Assembly: GCA_947478865.1 (NCBI GenBank)
Contig: CANJXF010000037.1
Coordinates: 1-43,079, forward strand
DNA from: Verrucomicrobiales bacterium
GTDB lineage: Bacteria; Verrucomicrobiota; Verrucomicrobiia; Limisphaerales; CANJXF01
DNA: 43,079 nt
Direction of reading: 5' to 3'
In this document: positions 8,327 through 15,818 of the stretch, one piece after another
Numbering within the stretch: the stretch's first letter is position 1
Layout of the letters: every line of letters begins with the position of its first letter
Program-made: the position numbers and the translations under genes
Notes under the pieces: generated by a model
Databases searched by the model: none
What the model saw: the letters and a program-made list of their open reading frames with translations, nothing else
What the model was told of the DNA's origin: nothing

Positions 8327-9541
8327 TTAGTTGTTAAAGAGGCGGAAGAGCCCCCGGGATTTGTACGGACTTTGGATATCGATGTAGGGTGCGCGTGAAC
8401 GATTTTGTGCTTCCAGATCGAATTGAAAAAGGACGCCGATGTTTTGCGCGCCGCGGCCGTGGCTGCGAATCGCATCAAAGCCGTAGGAATAGCTGACGAT
8501 CATTTCCCACGCGCCGCTCGTGGATTTATAGCCGAAGCCCGTCCCAACGCCTGAATTAAAGGAGCCGGGTTGCGACAGCCCAGGAATGTAATCAACTGCT
8601 GCGCCGGTGGCGGTCGCTGTGACCAGCCATTGTTTGGCTGAATCGAGAGGCAAGGTGTATTGGCCGCTCAATAAAGCGAAGCGGCGGGCGCTGATTTCCT
8701 GGAAATAATATCCGGGCAATGACAATGGAAATTCGGAGATGAGCGGCAGCGTTCCACCCAGCCGGTAGGCGCTAAAGCGATCTGCCTGCAAACTTGTTCC
8801 TGTGGTAAAGCTCAGGCTGATGTTGTGCTTCAATTCCGGCAACGTGTAGATCAACAGTGCGCGGCCCCAGAACAAGTGCGACGCCGGCCTCAGCTCCCGG
8901 TCATTATTATATCCGTACCCTTCATGTGCGGTCCGGAACTGTCCCTCGTACCAGGCGGAGAGCTCCATGCCAAGATCGGGGCTGAGCACCGGCTCTTTGC
9001 CACCCCAGCGCAGGCCGGTGCGGATGTTAAATGAAGCGTGATCGGGCGGCAGCTCAAAGGCATCGGCCGTATCGGAGTCCCGTACGTAAATGGATTCGTG
9101 CGCGCTGGCTCGCAGAATTCCGCTGAGCGGAATCAGCTTATCCGGGTTGAGAAGATGGTAAATGCTGGCGGAAATCTCTCCGCCGTGGCCAGTGAACGAT
9201 TCTTCGTCGATGAGTTTGCCGCCACGCACTTCAGAATAGCTATCGGCAAATCCGCCCCCAGCTGCGCCGACGGCGAAATCAGTCCGCTCACCCAAGGCAT
9301 GCGCAAAACTGAGTTCTGAATCCAGGTAAACGGGAGCAATGGCCAGCCGCAGCGTCATGTTCGTTTGGATGAAGCCGGGATGATTGTTCAGGTAAAAGGC
9401 GTAAGCGGAAATGGGTCCGCGCCCTTCCACCGGTTGATTGAAAGCGAATTGAAACAGTTGCCGCTTCTCGGGATCGATCTGGCCAAAGGCGGAGAAATAC
9501 CCGCCAAGGGAAATCATCCCGAGTAAGATCGCTTTGCGCAC
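8327..9541 (-). CDS. Putative outer-membrane beta-barrel protein, unrecognised
   Basis: I do not recognise a named family. The N-terminus MRKAILLGMISLGGYFSAFGQ looks like a signal peptide. The mature part is rich in alternating aromatic and small residues typical of membrane beta strands, with many pairs such as SLSFTTG, GVGTGFGYK and WEMIVSYSYGFDA spaced like strands and turns. I choose GTG 9541, with AGGA seven bases upstream, over the in-frame TTG at 9547. A likely role is a porin-like or structural outer-membrane protein. The threonine aldolase gene follows closely, but nothing shows a functional link. Confidence 0.65.
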   Translation of the reverse strand: MRKAILLGMISLGGYFSAFGQIDPEKRQLFQFAFNQPVEGRGPISAYAFYLNNHPGFIQTNMTLRLAIAPVYLDSELSFAHALGERTDFAVGAAGGGFADSYSEVRGGKLIDEESFTGHGGEISASIYHLLNPDKLIPLSGILRASAHESIYVRDSDTADAFELPPDHASFNIRTGLRWGGKEPVLSPDLGMELSAWYEGQFRTAHEGYGYNNDRELRPASHLFWGRALLIYTLPELKHNISLSFTTGTSLQADRFSAYRLGGTLPLISEFPLSLPGYYFQEISARRFALLSGQYTLPLDSAKQWLVTATATGAAVDYIPGLSQPGSFNSGVGTGFGYKSTSGAWEMIVSYSYGFDAIRSHGRGAQNIGVLFQFDLEAQNRSRAPYIDIQSPYKSRGLFRLFNN

Positions 9542-9658
9542 GACCAAGTCCTAATGGAAAACGAAGGATCGCCGCAAGCTGAATTCAAAGGATTTGGATT
9601 TACGGAAATGCTCGATGCGCATCAGGACCTTTCATCCAGTTTTTCACGAATGAGTTTA

Positions 9659-9687
9659 CTGACATCGCGCATTCAAGCGCCTATGTT
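9659..9687 (+). promoter_or_regulatory. Promoter of the gloA-folP-cda-glmM run
   Basis: CTGACA at 9659-9664 is followed after 17 nt by TATGTT at 9682-9687. The -10 box ends only 6 nt before ATG 9694, so the predicted transcript starts at or beside the start codon and would be leaderless. Confidence 0.5.
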
Positions 9688-9693
9688 CCCACT

Positions 9694-10104
9694 ATGAAGG
9701 CTAGAAAACTTTTGCACACGCGCTACCGCTTAAATGATCTGGAGCGCTCGGTTAAATTTTACAAAGAAGTTCTCGGCTTGGAAGAAGTCCGCCGCCACAA
9801 ATCGCCGCGCGGATCAGAACTCGTTTTTTTGAAAGCACCCGAGAGCGAGGAGTTGATCGAGCTCTGCCATTTTCCGAATAGCGGACCGGTCGAGGTGCAG
9901 CCGGACCTGACCCATCTGGCGTTCTCCGTGGATAGCCTGGAGGAATTCGGAAAGCACCTCACGGCGCTCGGCTTGAAGTTCTCCGACGGACCCACGATGC
10001 GCGCCGATGGCAGCGGGGGAATCGCGTTCATTGATGCCCCCGAAGGTTACGAAATCGAGCTCATTCAGGTTTCAAAGCAGGTTCGCTCCTCCGAGACCTA
10101 CTGA
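9694..10104 (+). CDS. gloA: Glyoxalase I / VOC family metalloprotein
   Basis: The 136-residue protein has the two beta-alpha-beta-beta-beta modules of the vicinal oxygen chelate fold. The four metal ligands of glyoxalase I are all in place at His8, Glu56, His74 and Glu122, with the FY and G residues of HTRYRLNDLERSVKFY as expected. The standard role is converting the hemithioacetal of methylglyoxal and a thiol into a lactoyl thioester. The match to GloA is close, but VOC proteins vary in substrate, so the exact reaction is not certain. Its TGA stop shares one base with the ATG of folP (TGATG), so translation is probably coupled. Confidence 0.82.
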   Translation: MKARKLLHTRYRLNDLERSVKFYKEVLGLEEVRRHKSPRGSELVFLKAPESEELIELCHFPNSGPVEVQPDLTHLAFSVDSLEEFGKHLTALGLKFSDGPTMRADGSGGIAFIDAPEGYEIELIQVSKQVRSSETY

Positions 10105-10964
10105 TGCGCCTGCGAGCCCGCCAATTTGATTTCACCTTTCCGCGTCCCGCGCTGCTCATGGGCGTCGTGAACGTGACGCCGGATTCGTTTTCGGATGGCG
10201 GGCAGTTTTTCGATTCAAGCGCGGCCGTGGCGCACGCGCTGGAACTGGTTGAACAGGGCGCGGACGTGATCGATATCGGCGGAGAATCGACCCGGCCGCA
10301 AGCAATCCCGATTTCTGAAGCGGAAGAATTGCGCCGCGTCATTCCGGTGATTGAAAAGCTCGCCGGGAAAATCGCGGTGCCGATTTCGATCGATACAGTG
10401 AAACCGTCGGTCGCCCGGGCTGCCATTCAAGCCGGGGCGAGCATCGTCAATGATGTCGCCGCCAATCGCACCGATGACGAAATGTGGCGCATCGTCGCGG
10501 AATCCGGCGCGGGTTACGTGGCCATGCACATGCAAGGCATGCCGCAGACGATGCAGGACAATCCGGTTTACTCCGACGTGGTTGCGGAGGTTAATAATTT
10601 TTTCAAAGGACAATTGAGCCGATCGGCGCGCGCCGGTGTCCATCCAGAGCAAATTGTTCTGGATGTGGGAATTGGTTTTGGAAAATTGCTGGAACATAAT
10701 TTAGAGTTGCTGCGGCGCTGGAGCAGTTTTACGAAATGGAATCGGCCTTTGTTGCTGGGGGTTTCGCGAAAATCTTTTATCAACCAGTTATTTGGAGCGA
10801 AAGCAGCCGAACGTTTGCCGGCCTCACTGGCGTGCGCATGCTGGGCGGCGCAGCATGGAGCGCAAATAATCCGCACACACGATGTGGCGGCGACGCGGCA
10901 AGCGGTTCGGATGACGGAAATTTTGTTAAATCATGTGGGATATTTGGGACATTCTAAAAGTTAG
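10104..10964 (+). CDS. folP: Dihydropteroate synthase
   Basis: FolP joins p-aminobenzoate to the pterin pyrophosphate in folate synthesis and is the sulfonamide target. The TIM-barrel signatures are clear: GVVNVTPDSFSDGG near residue 17, DIGGESTRP near 55, SIDTVKPSVA near 95, and later LGVSRKSFI holding the conserved SRK. At 286 residues it has the usual length. It overlaps gloA by 1 nt and the start of cdaA by 32 nt, so the three are very probably one operon. Placement of folP directly upstream of cdaA is discussed in the findings. Confidence 0.95.
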   Translation: MRLRARQFDFTFPRPALLMGVVNVTPDSFSDGGQFFDSSAAVAHALELVEQGADVIDIGGESTRPQAIPISEAEELRRVIPVIEKLAGKIAVPISIDTVKPSVARAAIQAGASIVNDVAANRTDDEMWRIVAESGAGYVAMHMQGMPQTMQDNPVYSDVVAEVNNFFKGQLSRSARAGVHPEQIVLDVGIGFGKLLEHNLELLRRWSSFTKWNRPLLLGVSRKSFINQLFGAKAAERLPASLACACWAAQHGAQIIRTHDVAATRQAVRMTEILLNHVGYLGHSKS

Positions 10965-11784
10965 CTGGCGACCCGTGCTGGAGGTGATCATCCTCACGAT
11001 CGCCATCTATCACGCCTTCAACTTCGTGCGCGGCACCCGTGGCGCGCCAGTGGTTTACGGATTTGTCGTGGTGCTGGTGACGCTGACGATTTTCGCCGGC
11101 GTGCTGAAACTCGAAGTGCTCAACTGGCTTCTTCGTTCGTTCGTTGCTTTCTCTGCGATTGCCGTGTTGATCATTTTCCAGCCGGAGTTGCGAAGAATCC
11201 TGGCCGAACTGGGCAATCAACCTCTGTTTAACACGGCCCGCGAACAACGCGAAAACATCGAAGTCATTATTCAAACCGCGGAACGGTTGTCCGAGGTTCA
11301 CATCGGAGCGCTCGTCGCCATTGAGCAGTCCATTCATCTTCAGGAAGTCGTCGAGTCGGGCATTCCGGTCGATTGCGAGGCAACGCCGGAAATGTTGGAA
11401 ACCATTTTCTTCCCGAACAACGCGCTGCATGACGGCGGAGTCATCATCAAAGGGGATCGAATCGCCTTCGCCGCCTGCATTTTTCCACTGACGCAACGGC
11501 AGGATCTCAACCCCTCGCTCGGCACACGGCATCGCGCGGCGATCGGTTTGAGCGAAGAAACAGATGCGATCATCGTCATCGTTTCAGAGGAAACCGGCGC
11601 GATTTCCTACGCTTACAAAGGTCAACTCGTGCGGGGTGTTTCCCTTGAACAACTTCGGGCATTCCTGACCTCTGTTCTCGTTTCACGCAGCAAATCGCGC
11701 AGCCTGTTCGAGTGGATTCGCACCTGGAGCGCGAATCGCACTCCGCCCAGTGCCGCCGTGGCTGCAAAAACCAATTCGGACTGA
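10933..11784 (+). CDS. cdaA: Diadenylate cyclase CdaA (c-di-AMP synthase)
   Basis: The protein makes cyclic di-AMP from two ATP. Three N-terminal membrane helices (about residues 13-30, 36-57 and 62-82) are followed by a short linker and the DAC catalytic domain. The RHR motif at residues 199-201 in GTRHRAAIG is canonical. The DGA motif reads DGG at 167-169 (LHDGGVII); the catalytic Asp remains. The length of 283 residues is normal. It starts inside folP, is followed 1 nt later by cdaR, and glmM comes next, the same order as the well-known cdaA-cdaR-glmM locus of Firmicutes. The C-terminal tail after about residue 262 is low complexity. Confidence 0.93.
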   Translation: MWDIWDILKVSWRPVLEVIILTIAIYHAFNFVRGTRGAPVVYGFVVVLVTLTIFAGVLKLEVLNWLLRSFVAFSAIAVLIIFQPELRRILAELGNQPLFNTAREQRENIEVIIQTAERLSEVHIGALVAIEQSIHLQEVVESGIPVDCEATPEMLETIFFPNNALHDGGVIIKGDRIAFAACIFPLTQRQDLNPSLGTRHRAAIGLSEETDAIIVIVSEETGAISYAYKGQLVRGVSLEQLRAFLTSVLVSRSKSRSLFEWIRTWSANRTPPSAAVAAKTNSD

Positions 11785-11785
11785 C

Positions 11786-12202
11786 ATGTCGTTGCGCGCT
11801 TTAATCCTGAATAATTTCTGGCTCAAGCTCTTCTCCGTCCTGCTTGCGACGCTGATCTGGTTTGCCATTCATTTTGGCATCGCGAACGATTTTCGCATTC
11901 CGCAGAATCCGATTACCAACCCGACAGTCACACAATTTCTTCGACTGCCGATCCGTGTTCTGACCCAGCCAGGCGACAGTCGCGTGTTTAAAGTTGATCC
12001 AGACGAAGTAATCGTGACGGTCACCGGTGAGGGCGCGGTTTTGCGTGATCTGACGCCAAAAACGATCGCTGCTTATGTGGATCTCGCCAATAGTCGCTCG
12101 GCGCGCGAAACGAATCAGCAGATCAAGCTGAATATTCCGGGCGGCGTTACGGTCGTCAATTTCGCCCCGCGAGCTGTCAATGTGGAACAGGTTTCGCCCT
12201 GA
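11786..12202 (+). CDS. cdaR: YbbR-domain protein, short CdaR-like regulator
   Basis: The 138-residue protein begins with a basic stretch and one membrane helix (LKLFSVLLATLIWFAIHFGI), followed by an extracytoplasmic domain with the YbbR pattern: RVFKVDPDEVIVTVTGE and later TAYVDL-like AAYVDLANSRS. CdaR proteins bind and tune CdaA at the membrane. In Firmicutes they usually carry three or four YbbR repeats; here only one is seen. I use ATG 11786, 1 nt after the cdaA stop, because an upstream in-frame start at 11750 would lie inside cdaA and add residues before the membrane helix. Neighbours support the assignment more than the sequence itself does. Confidence 0.8.
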   Translation: MSLRALILNNFWLKLFSVLLATLIWFAIHFGIANDFRIPQNPITNPTVTQFLRLPIRVLTQPGDSRVFKVDPDEVIVTVTGEGAVLRDLTPKTIAAYVDLANSRSARETNQQIKLNIPGGVTVVNFAPRAVNVEQVSP

Positions 12203-12226
12203 AAAGCGCGGTGTTGAACAATATCT

Positions 12227-13609
12227 ATGAGTTCGCTTAAGAAAATTTTCGGAACCGACGGCGTGCGCGGGCGAGCCAATGTTGAACCCGTCACCGCCGA
12301 GACCGCCTTGAAACTCGGGCGCGCTGCCGCTCACGTTTTCAAGCATCTCGAGACCAAACCGCGCGGACGTGGTCGCCATCAAATCGTGATCGGCAAAGAC
12401 ACGCGCCTTTCTGGCTACATGCTCGAAAACGCGCTCTCGTCCGGCATCCTTTCCATGGGCGTCGATGTATTGTTCATCGGGCCGCTGCCCACGCCGGGAG
12501 TGGCCTATGTCACCCGCAGTCTGCGCGCGGACGCGGGCATCGTCATCACCGCCTCGCACAATCCTTACGATGATAACGGGATTAAATTTTTTCGCGCGGA
12601 CGGTTACAAACTCGACGACAACATCGAAGCGCAAATCGAAGAACTCGTTTTCAGCGGCGCGATCGAAAACATCCGCCCTACCGCGGGCGAAATTGGAAAA
12701 GCCGTTCGCATCGATGACGCCCTCGGCCGCTACATCGAATTTGCCAAGGCGTCCTTTTCTCGTGGCTCAACGCTCGAAGGTTTGCGCATCGTGGTCGATT
12801 GCGCGCACGGCGCCGCCTATAAATCGACGCCCTGCGTTTTGCGCGAACTGGCCGCTGAAGTTCTCGTATTCGGCAATCAGCCCGACGGGACGAACATCAA
12901 TAAGGATTGCGGCTCCATCCATCCCGAACACCTCGCCCGCAAAGTTCGCGAGATGCGGGCCGATCTCGGAATCGCCCACGATGGCGACGCAGACCGCGTC
13001 ATTCTCTGCGATGAAAAAGGAACGCTGATTGATGGTGACGACATCATGGCCATCGCCGGTTTGGACATGCTCGCGGAAGGGACGCTCGCCCAGAAAACAT
13101 TGGTCACCACGGTCATGAGCAATGCCGGTTTGGATGCGGCGATCAAATCCGCGGGAGGCAACGTGGTTCGGACTGCGGTGGGCGATAGAAACGTCATCGA
13201 TGAAATGTTGCGCAATGGATTTAATTTTGGCGGTGAACAAAGCGGCCATTTGATCTTCAGCGATTACGGCACCACCGGCGATGGAATCGTGGCCGCGTTG
13301 CAAATCCTGCGCATCATGAAATCGCGGGGCAAACCGCTTTCGGAACTCGTCAAATGCTGGACCCGTTATCCGCAGCTGGTTTCCAATGTTCGTGTGCGCG
13401 AGAAAAAACCATTCGAGGAACTCAAGGGCATTCTCGAAACCGTCGCGGAAGCCGAAGCCGAAGTTGCTCCGAGCGGTGGCCGCGTGTTGCTGCGCTATTC
13501 TGGAACGGAATCCAAGGCTCGCCTGTTAATCGAGGGCCGCGATGCCGCAGTCCTGGAGCGGTGGAGCAAAAAAATTTGCGATGCGATCAAACAGCAGGTC
13601 GGCGCGTAG
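12227..13609 (+). CDS. glmM: Phosphoglucosamine mutase
   Basis: GlmM turns glucosamine-6-phosphate into glucosamine-1-phosphate on the way to UDP-GlcNAc, the precursor of peptidoglycan and LPS. The 460-residue protein has the four domains of the phosphohexomutase family: N-terminal FGTDGVRG, the phosphoserine loop ITASHNPYDDNGIKFF with Ser110, the metal loop HDGDADRV, the sugar loop GGEQSGHLIF, and the C-terminal phosphate loop LRYSGTESKAR. It lies 24 nt after cdaR and closes the operon. The convergent lipoprotein gene ends 5 nt later without an obvious terminator between them. Confidence 0.95.
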   Translation: MSSLKKIFGTDGVRGRANVEPVTAETALKLGRAAAHVFKHLETKPRGRGRHQIVIGKDTRLSGYMLENALSSGILSMGVDVLFIGPLPTPGVAYVTRSLRADAGIVITASHNPYDDNGIKFFRADGYKLDDNIEAQIEELVFSGAIENIRPTAGEIGKAVRIDDALGRYIEFAKASFSRGSTLEGLRIVVDCAHGAAYKSTPCVLRELAAEVLVFGNQPDGTNINKDCGSIHPEHLARKVREMRADLGIAHDGDADRVILCDEKGTLIDGDDIMAIAGLDMLAEGTLAQKTLVTTVMSNAGLDAAIKSAGGNVVRTAVGDRNVIDEMLRNGFNFGGEQSGHLIFSDYGTTGDGIVAALQILRIMKSRGKPLSELVKCWTRYPQLVSNVRVREKKPFEELKGILETVAEAEAEVAPSGGRVLLRYSGTESKARLLIEGRDAAVLERWSKKICDAIKQQVGA

Positions 13610-13614
13610 GCCAG

Positions 13615-14160
13615 CTACTCCGAGTAATTGAATTTAATCCCAAAGTTCCCACGGTTTCTCCAGCCGAAGTAAAAATTAAAGTTCCCGCGCTTGTAGGAAA
13701 TAAAGGGCAGCCGCAGCCATTTATATTTGCAGACCGTCCAGTTCCAACCGCCGTCCGGATTGGAAATCCTGCCGGGATAACGCCCGACGATTTCAAATTC
13801 CTTGTCCGCGATACCAATCACATAAAAGAAAAAGTTGTGCATCGGATTGCGGAAATGCCACAGCGCGGTTCGCATGCGATTATCTGGTCGATACCAGTCC
13901 GGAGGAATCGGATCGTCGATATTGCCGAACCAGAAAAGCGGGTTGAGTTTTTCGCACGCGCTCGGCTTGAGATTGGGAAGATTGCGAACGATCACCTTGC
14001 CGGTGTCATTGGTCATTGCCGCCTGCGTGAGACGCTTGGCATTGTTCGCGGGCGGTTGTCCAAGCGTGTTGCAACCAAAGAGGCACGCCACCATCACGCC
14101 GACAAGGAAGCGGGCTCGCGAGAAAAGACATTTGCGCGCGGAATCGAACATGTTTCGCAT
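13615..14160 (-). CDS. Putative lipoprotein, unrecognised
   Basis: No family is recognised. The N-terminus has basic residues, a hydrophobic stretch (FLVGVMVACLFGC) and a cysteine in a near-lipobox LFGC, so it is probably an exported lipoprotein. The mature part is rich in Trp, Tyr, Phe and Arg and contains WHFRNPMHNFFFYVIGIAD and several aromatic glycine turns near the end (KRGNFNFYFGWRNRGNFG), suggesting a compact beta domain. I start at ATG 14160, which has a GGGG-rich ribosome site upstream; ATG 14190 is an in-frame alternative. The function is unknown. It is convergent with glmM and divergent from the L,D-transpeptidase. Confidence 0.7.
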   Translation of the reverse strand: MRNMFDSARKCLFSRARFLVGVMVACLFGCNTLGQPPANNAKRLTQAAMTNDTGKVIVRNLPNLKPSACEKLNPLFWFGNIDDPIPPDWYRPDNRMRTALWHFRNPMHNFFFYVIGIADKEFEIVGRYPGRISNPDGGWNWTVCKYKWLRLPFISYKRGNFNFYFGWRNRGNFGIKFNYSE

Positions 14161-14233
14161 TGAGCTTACCCCCTTTCCGAGGGGGTTCAATAAAGCTTGG
14201 GTTCAAGCCGCTTTTGTTATCTAAACTGCCTGT

Positions 14234-15451
14234 GTGCCGATCCTCAAGAAATTCGCGTCCGGTCCGAAACAGCCAAAGCCTGGCAACGCCTTTTTTTGCA
14301 CGGTGATCCTGATGGGTGTGGCGCTCTTGATTTGGATTTGGTTCCAGGAAAAACCGCGCCATGCCGAACCCAAAAAGGAACCGGTGACGGCTCCCCTTCC
14401 TGTCCAAGTGCAAAAGCCTGCAACCGTCCCAACGCCCGTTTTGATCCTGACGAAAACGAATTTGCCCGCAGGCAAAACAACCAACGCAACGGTCGTTTCG
14501 CAAACCAATCCGCCGCTCAAAATGGCGACTATTCCGCCGGTCACGCCGCTGGTCGTGAGCCGCTCCAATGAAATCGCGAGCGAGATCTTTCCGGTTCGCG
14601 CGGCGCAAAACGTCTTTGAAGCTCAAGTCGTCCTGGCGCGCCTGGGGTTTTCTGCCGGGTCCATCGATGGGGCGATTGGGTCACAGACCCGCGCGGCGTT
14701 CCGAGCCTTTCAACAGAGCGAAAAACTTCCCGTCACCGGCGAACTTGACCTCGCCACGAAAAGCAAACTGGTTCTGACCGCGCCGCTTTACACGCAGCTG
14801 ATTGTGACCACCAACGACTTGGCGCGGCTGCTTCCGGTGGGCACGAATTGGCTCAGTAAATCGCAGCAGAGCCGTTTGGATTACGAAACAATCTTGGAAT
14901 TGATTGCGGAGAAAACATGCTGTCATCCCAGCCTGGTCAAACAGCTCAATCCCGGGATCAATTGGTCCAACGTGGTTTCCGGCACGCTGGTCCGCGTCGT
15001 CAATATTGAGAAGGTGAAACCGCGAGCTTCCGCGGCATTCTTACGCGTTCGTTTGGCCGATCGGGCGCTCCAGGCCTTCGATGCCAATACGAATCTTCTC
15101 GCGCACTTTCCTTGCAGCATTGCGCAACGTGTCGAGAAGCGGCCGGTCGGCGAGCTGCACATTGCCGCCATCGCGCCTGATCCGGATTACACGTTTAACC
15201 CCGAGGTCTTTCCCGAGTCGGCCGAGGCGCGCCGGTTGAAGACGAAACTGATCATTCCGCCTGGGCCCAATAATCCCGTGGGCACGGTCTGGATTGGTTT
15301 GGATCGGGCCGGATACGGAATCCACGGCACTCCGAAGCCCGAGGAAGTGGGCCGGACGGAATCGCACGGCTGCTTCCGCCTGGCGAATTGGAACGCGGAA
15401 TATCTATTGAGGCTGGTCACGATCGGGACGCCTGTCCTGATCGAGCCGTGA
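14234..15451 (+). CDS. L,D-transpeptidase with peptidoglycan-binding domain
   Basis: The 405-residue protein has an N-terminal membrane anchor (residues about 23-37), a Pro/Thr-rich spacer to about residue 115, a PG_binding_1 domain with LARLGFSAGSIDGAIGSQT, a LysM-like segment near CCHPSLVKQLNPGINW, and a C-terminal YkuD domain. The catalytic motif is complete: HGTPKPEEVG followed by SHGCFRLAN with Cys380. Such enzymes form 3-3 cross-links or attach proteins to peptidoglycan in the periplasm. The start is a GTG at 14234; no nearby ATG fits before the anchor. It stands alone as a gene, with the neighbouring genes on the opposite strand. Confidence 0.9.
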   Translation: MPILKKFASGPKQPKPGNAFFCTVILMGVALLIWIWFQEKPRHAEPKKEPVTAPLPVQVQKPATVPTPVLILTKTNLPAGKTTNATVVSQTNPPLKMATIPPVTPLVVSRSNEIASEIFPVRAAQNVFEAQVVLARLGFSAGSIDGAIGSQTRAAFRAFQQSEKLPVTGELDLATKSKLVLTAPLYTQLIVTTNDLARLLPVGTNWLSKSQQSRLDYETILELIAEKTCCHPSLVKQLNPGINWSNVVSGTLVRVVNIEKVKPRASAAFLRVRLADRALQAFDANTNLLAHFPCSIAQRVEKRPVGELHIAAIAPDPDYTFNPEVFPESAEARRLKTKLIIPPGPNNPVGTVWIGLDRAGYGIHGTPKPEEVGRTESHGCFRLANWNAEYLLRLVTIGTPVLIEP

Positions 15452-15457
15452 CCACAA

Positions 15458-15640
15458 TCACCATTCGTCCAAGGGCGTAAAACGATTTCCGCTCAAGCTA
15501 AACTGCATGGGAAAAGAGAGGCGCGGTCTTTGGATATCAACAGTTTTCGTCGGAAGGTCTTTCGCGGCCAGATCGCCGATTCGTTTCTTTTCGAGGCTGA
15601 TTTGCTTGAGTTTATCATTGGAGATTTTTTTGAGTTTCAT
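15458..15640 (-). CDS. Small basic protein of 60 residues, unknown
   Basis: The reading frame is supported mainly by its start: GGAGGG five bases before ATG is one of the strongest ribosome sites in the window. The protein begins MKLKKISNDKLKQISLEKK, a lysine-rich likely helix, followed by a more polar part with PTKTVDIQRPRLSFP. There is no membrane helix or signal peptide. No family is recognised. It is convergent with the L,D-transpeptidase and divergent from addB. A longer frame on the other strand lacks a comparable ribosome site. Confidence 0.6.
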   Translation of the reverse strand: MKLKKISNDKLKQISLEKKRIGDLAAKDLPTKTVDIQRPRLSFPMQFSLSGNRFTPLDEW

Positions 15641-15818
15641 TTCGTCCCTCCAAAAGTTTGCGGGCCAAACGGTTAAATTTTCTGGGTGGCCGCGAGCTGC
15701 TTTCGGTAAGAAAAGAATAAGAAATTTACGCGACCGATTTCAATCGGAAGAACACTGTTTTGCAGGTCAGGGAAAGAATTAACTTTGCCCGTCCGCCGGT
15801 TTGCGCGAAAAGAAAGCG

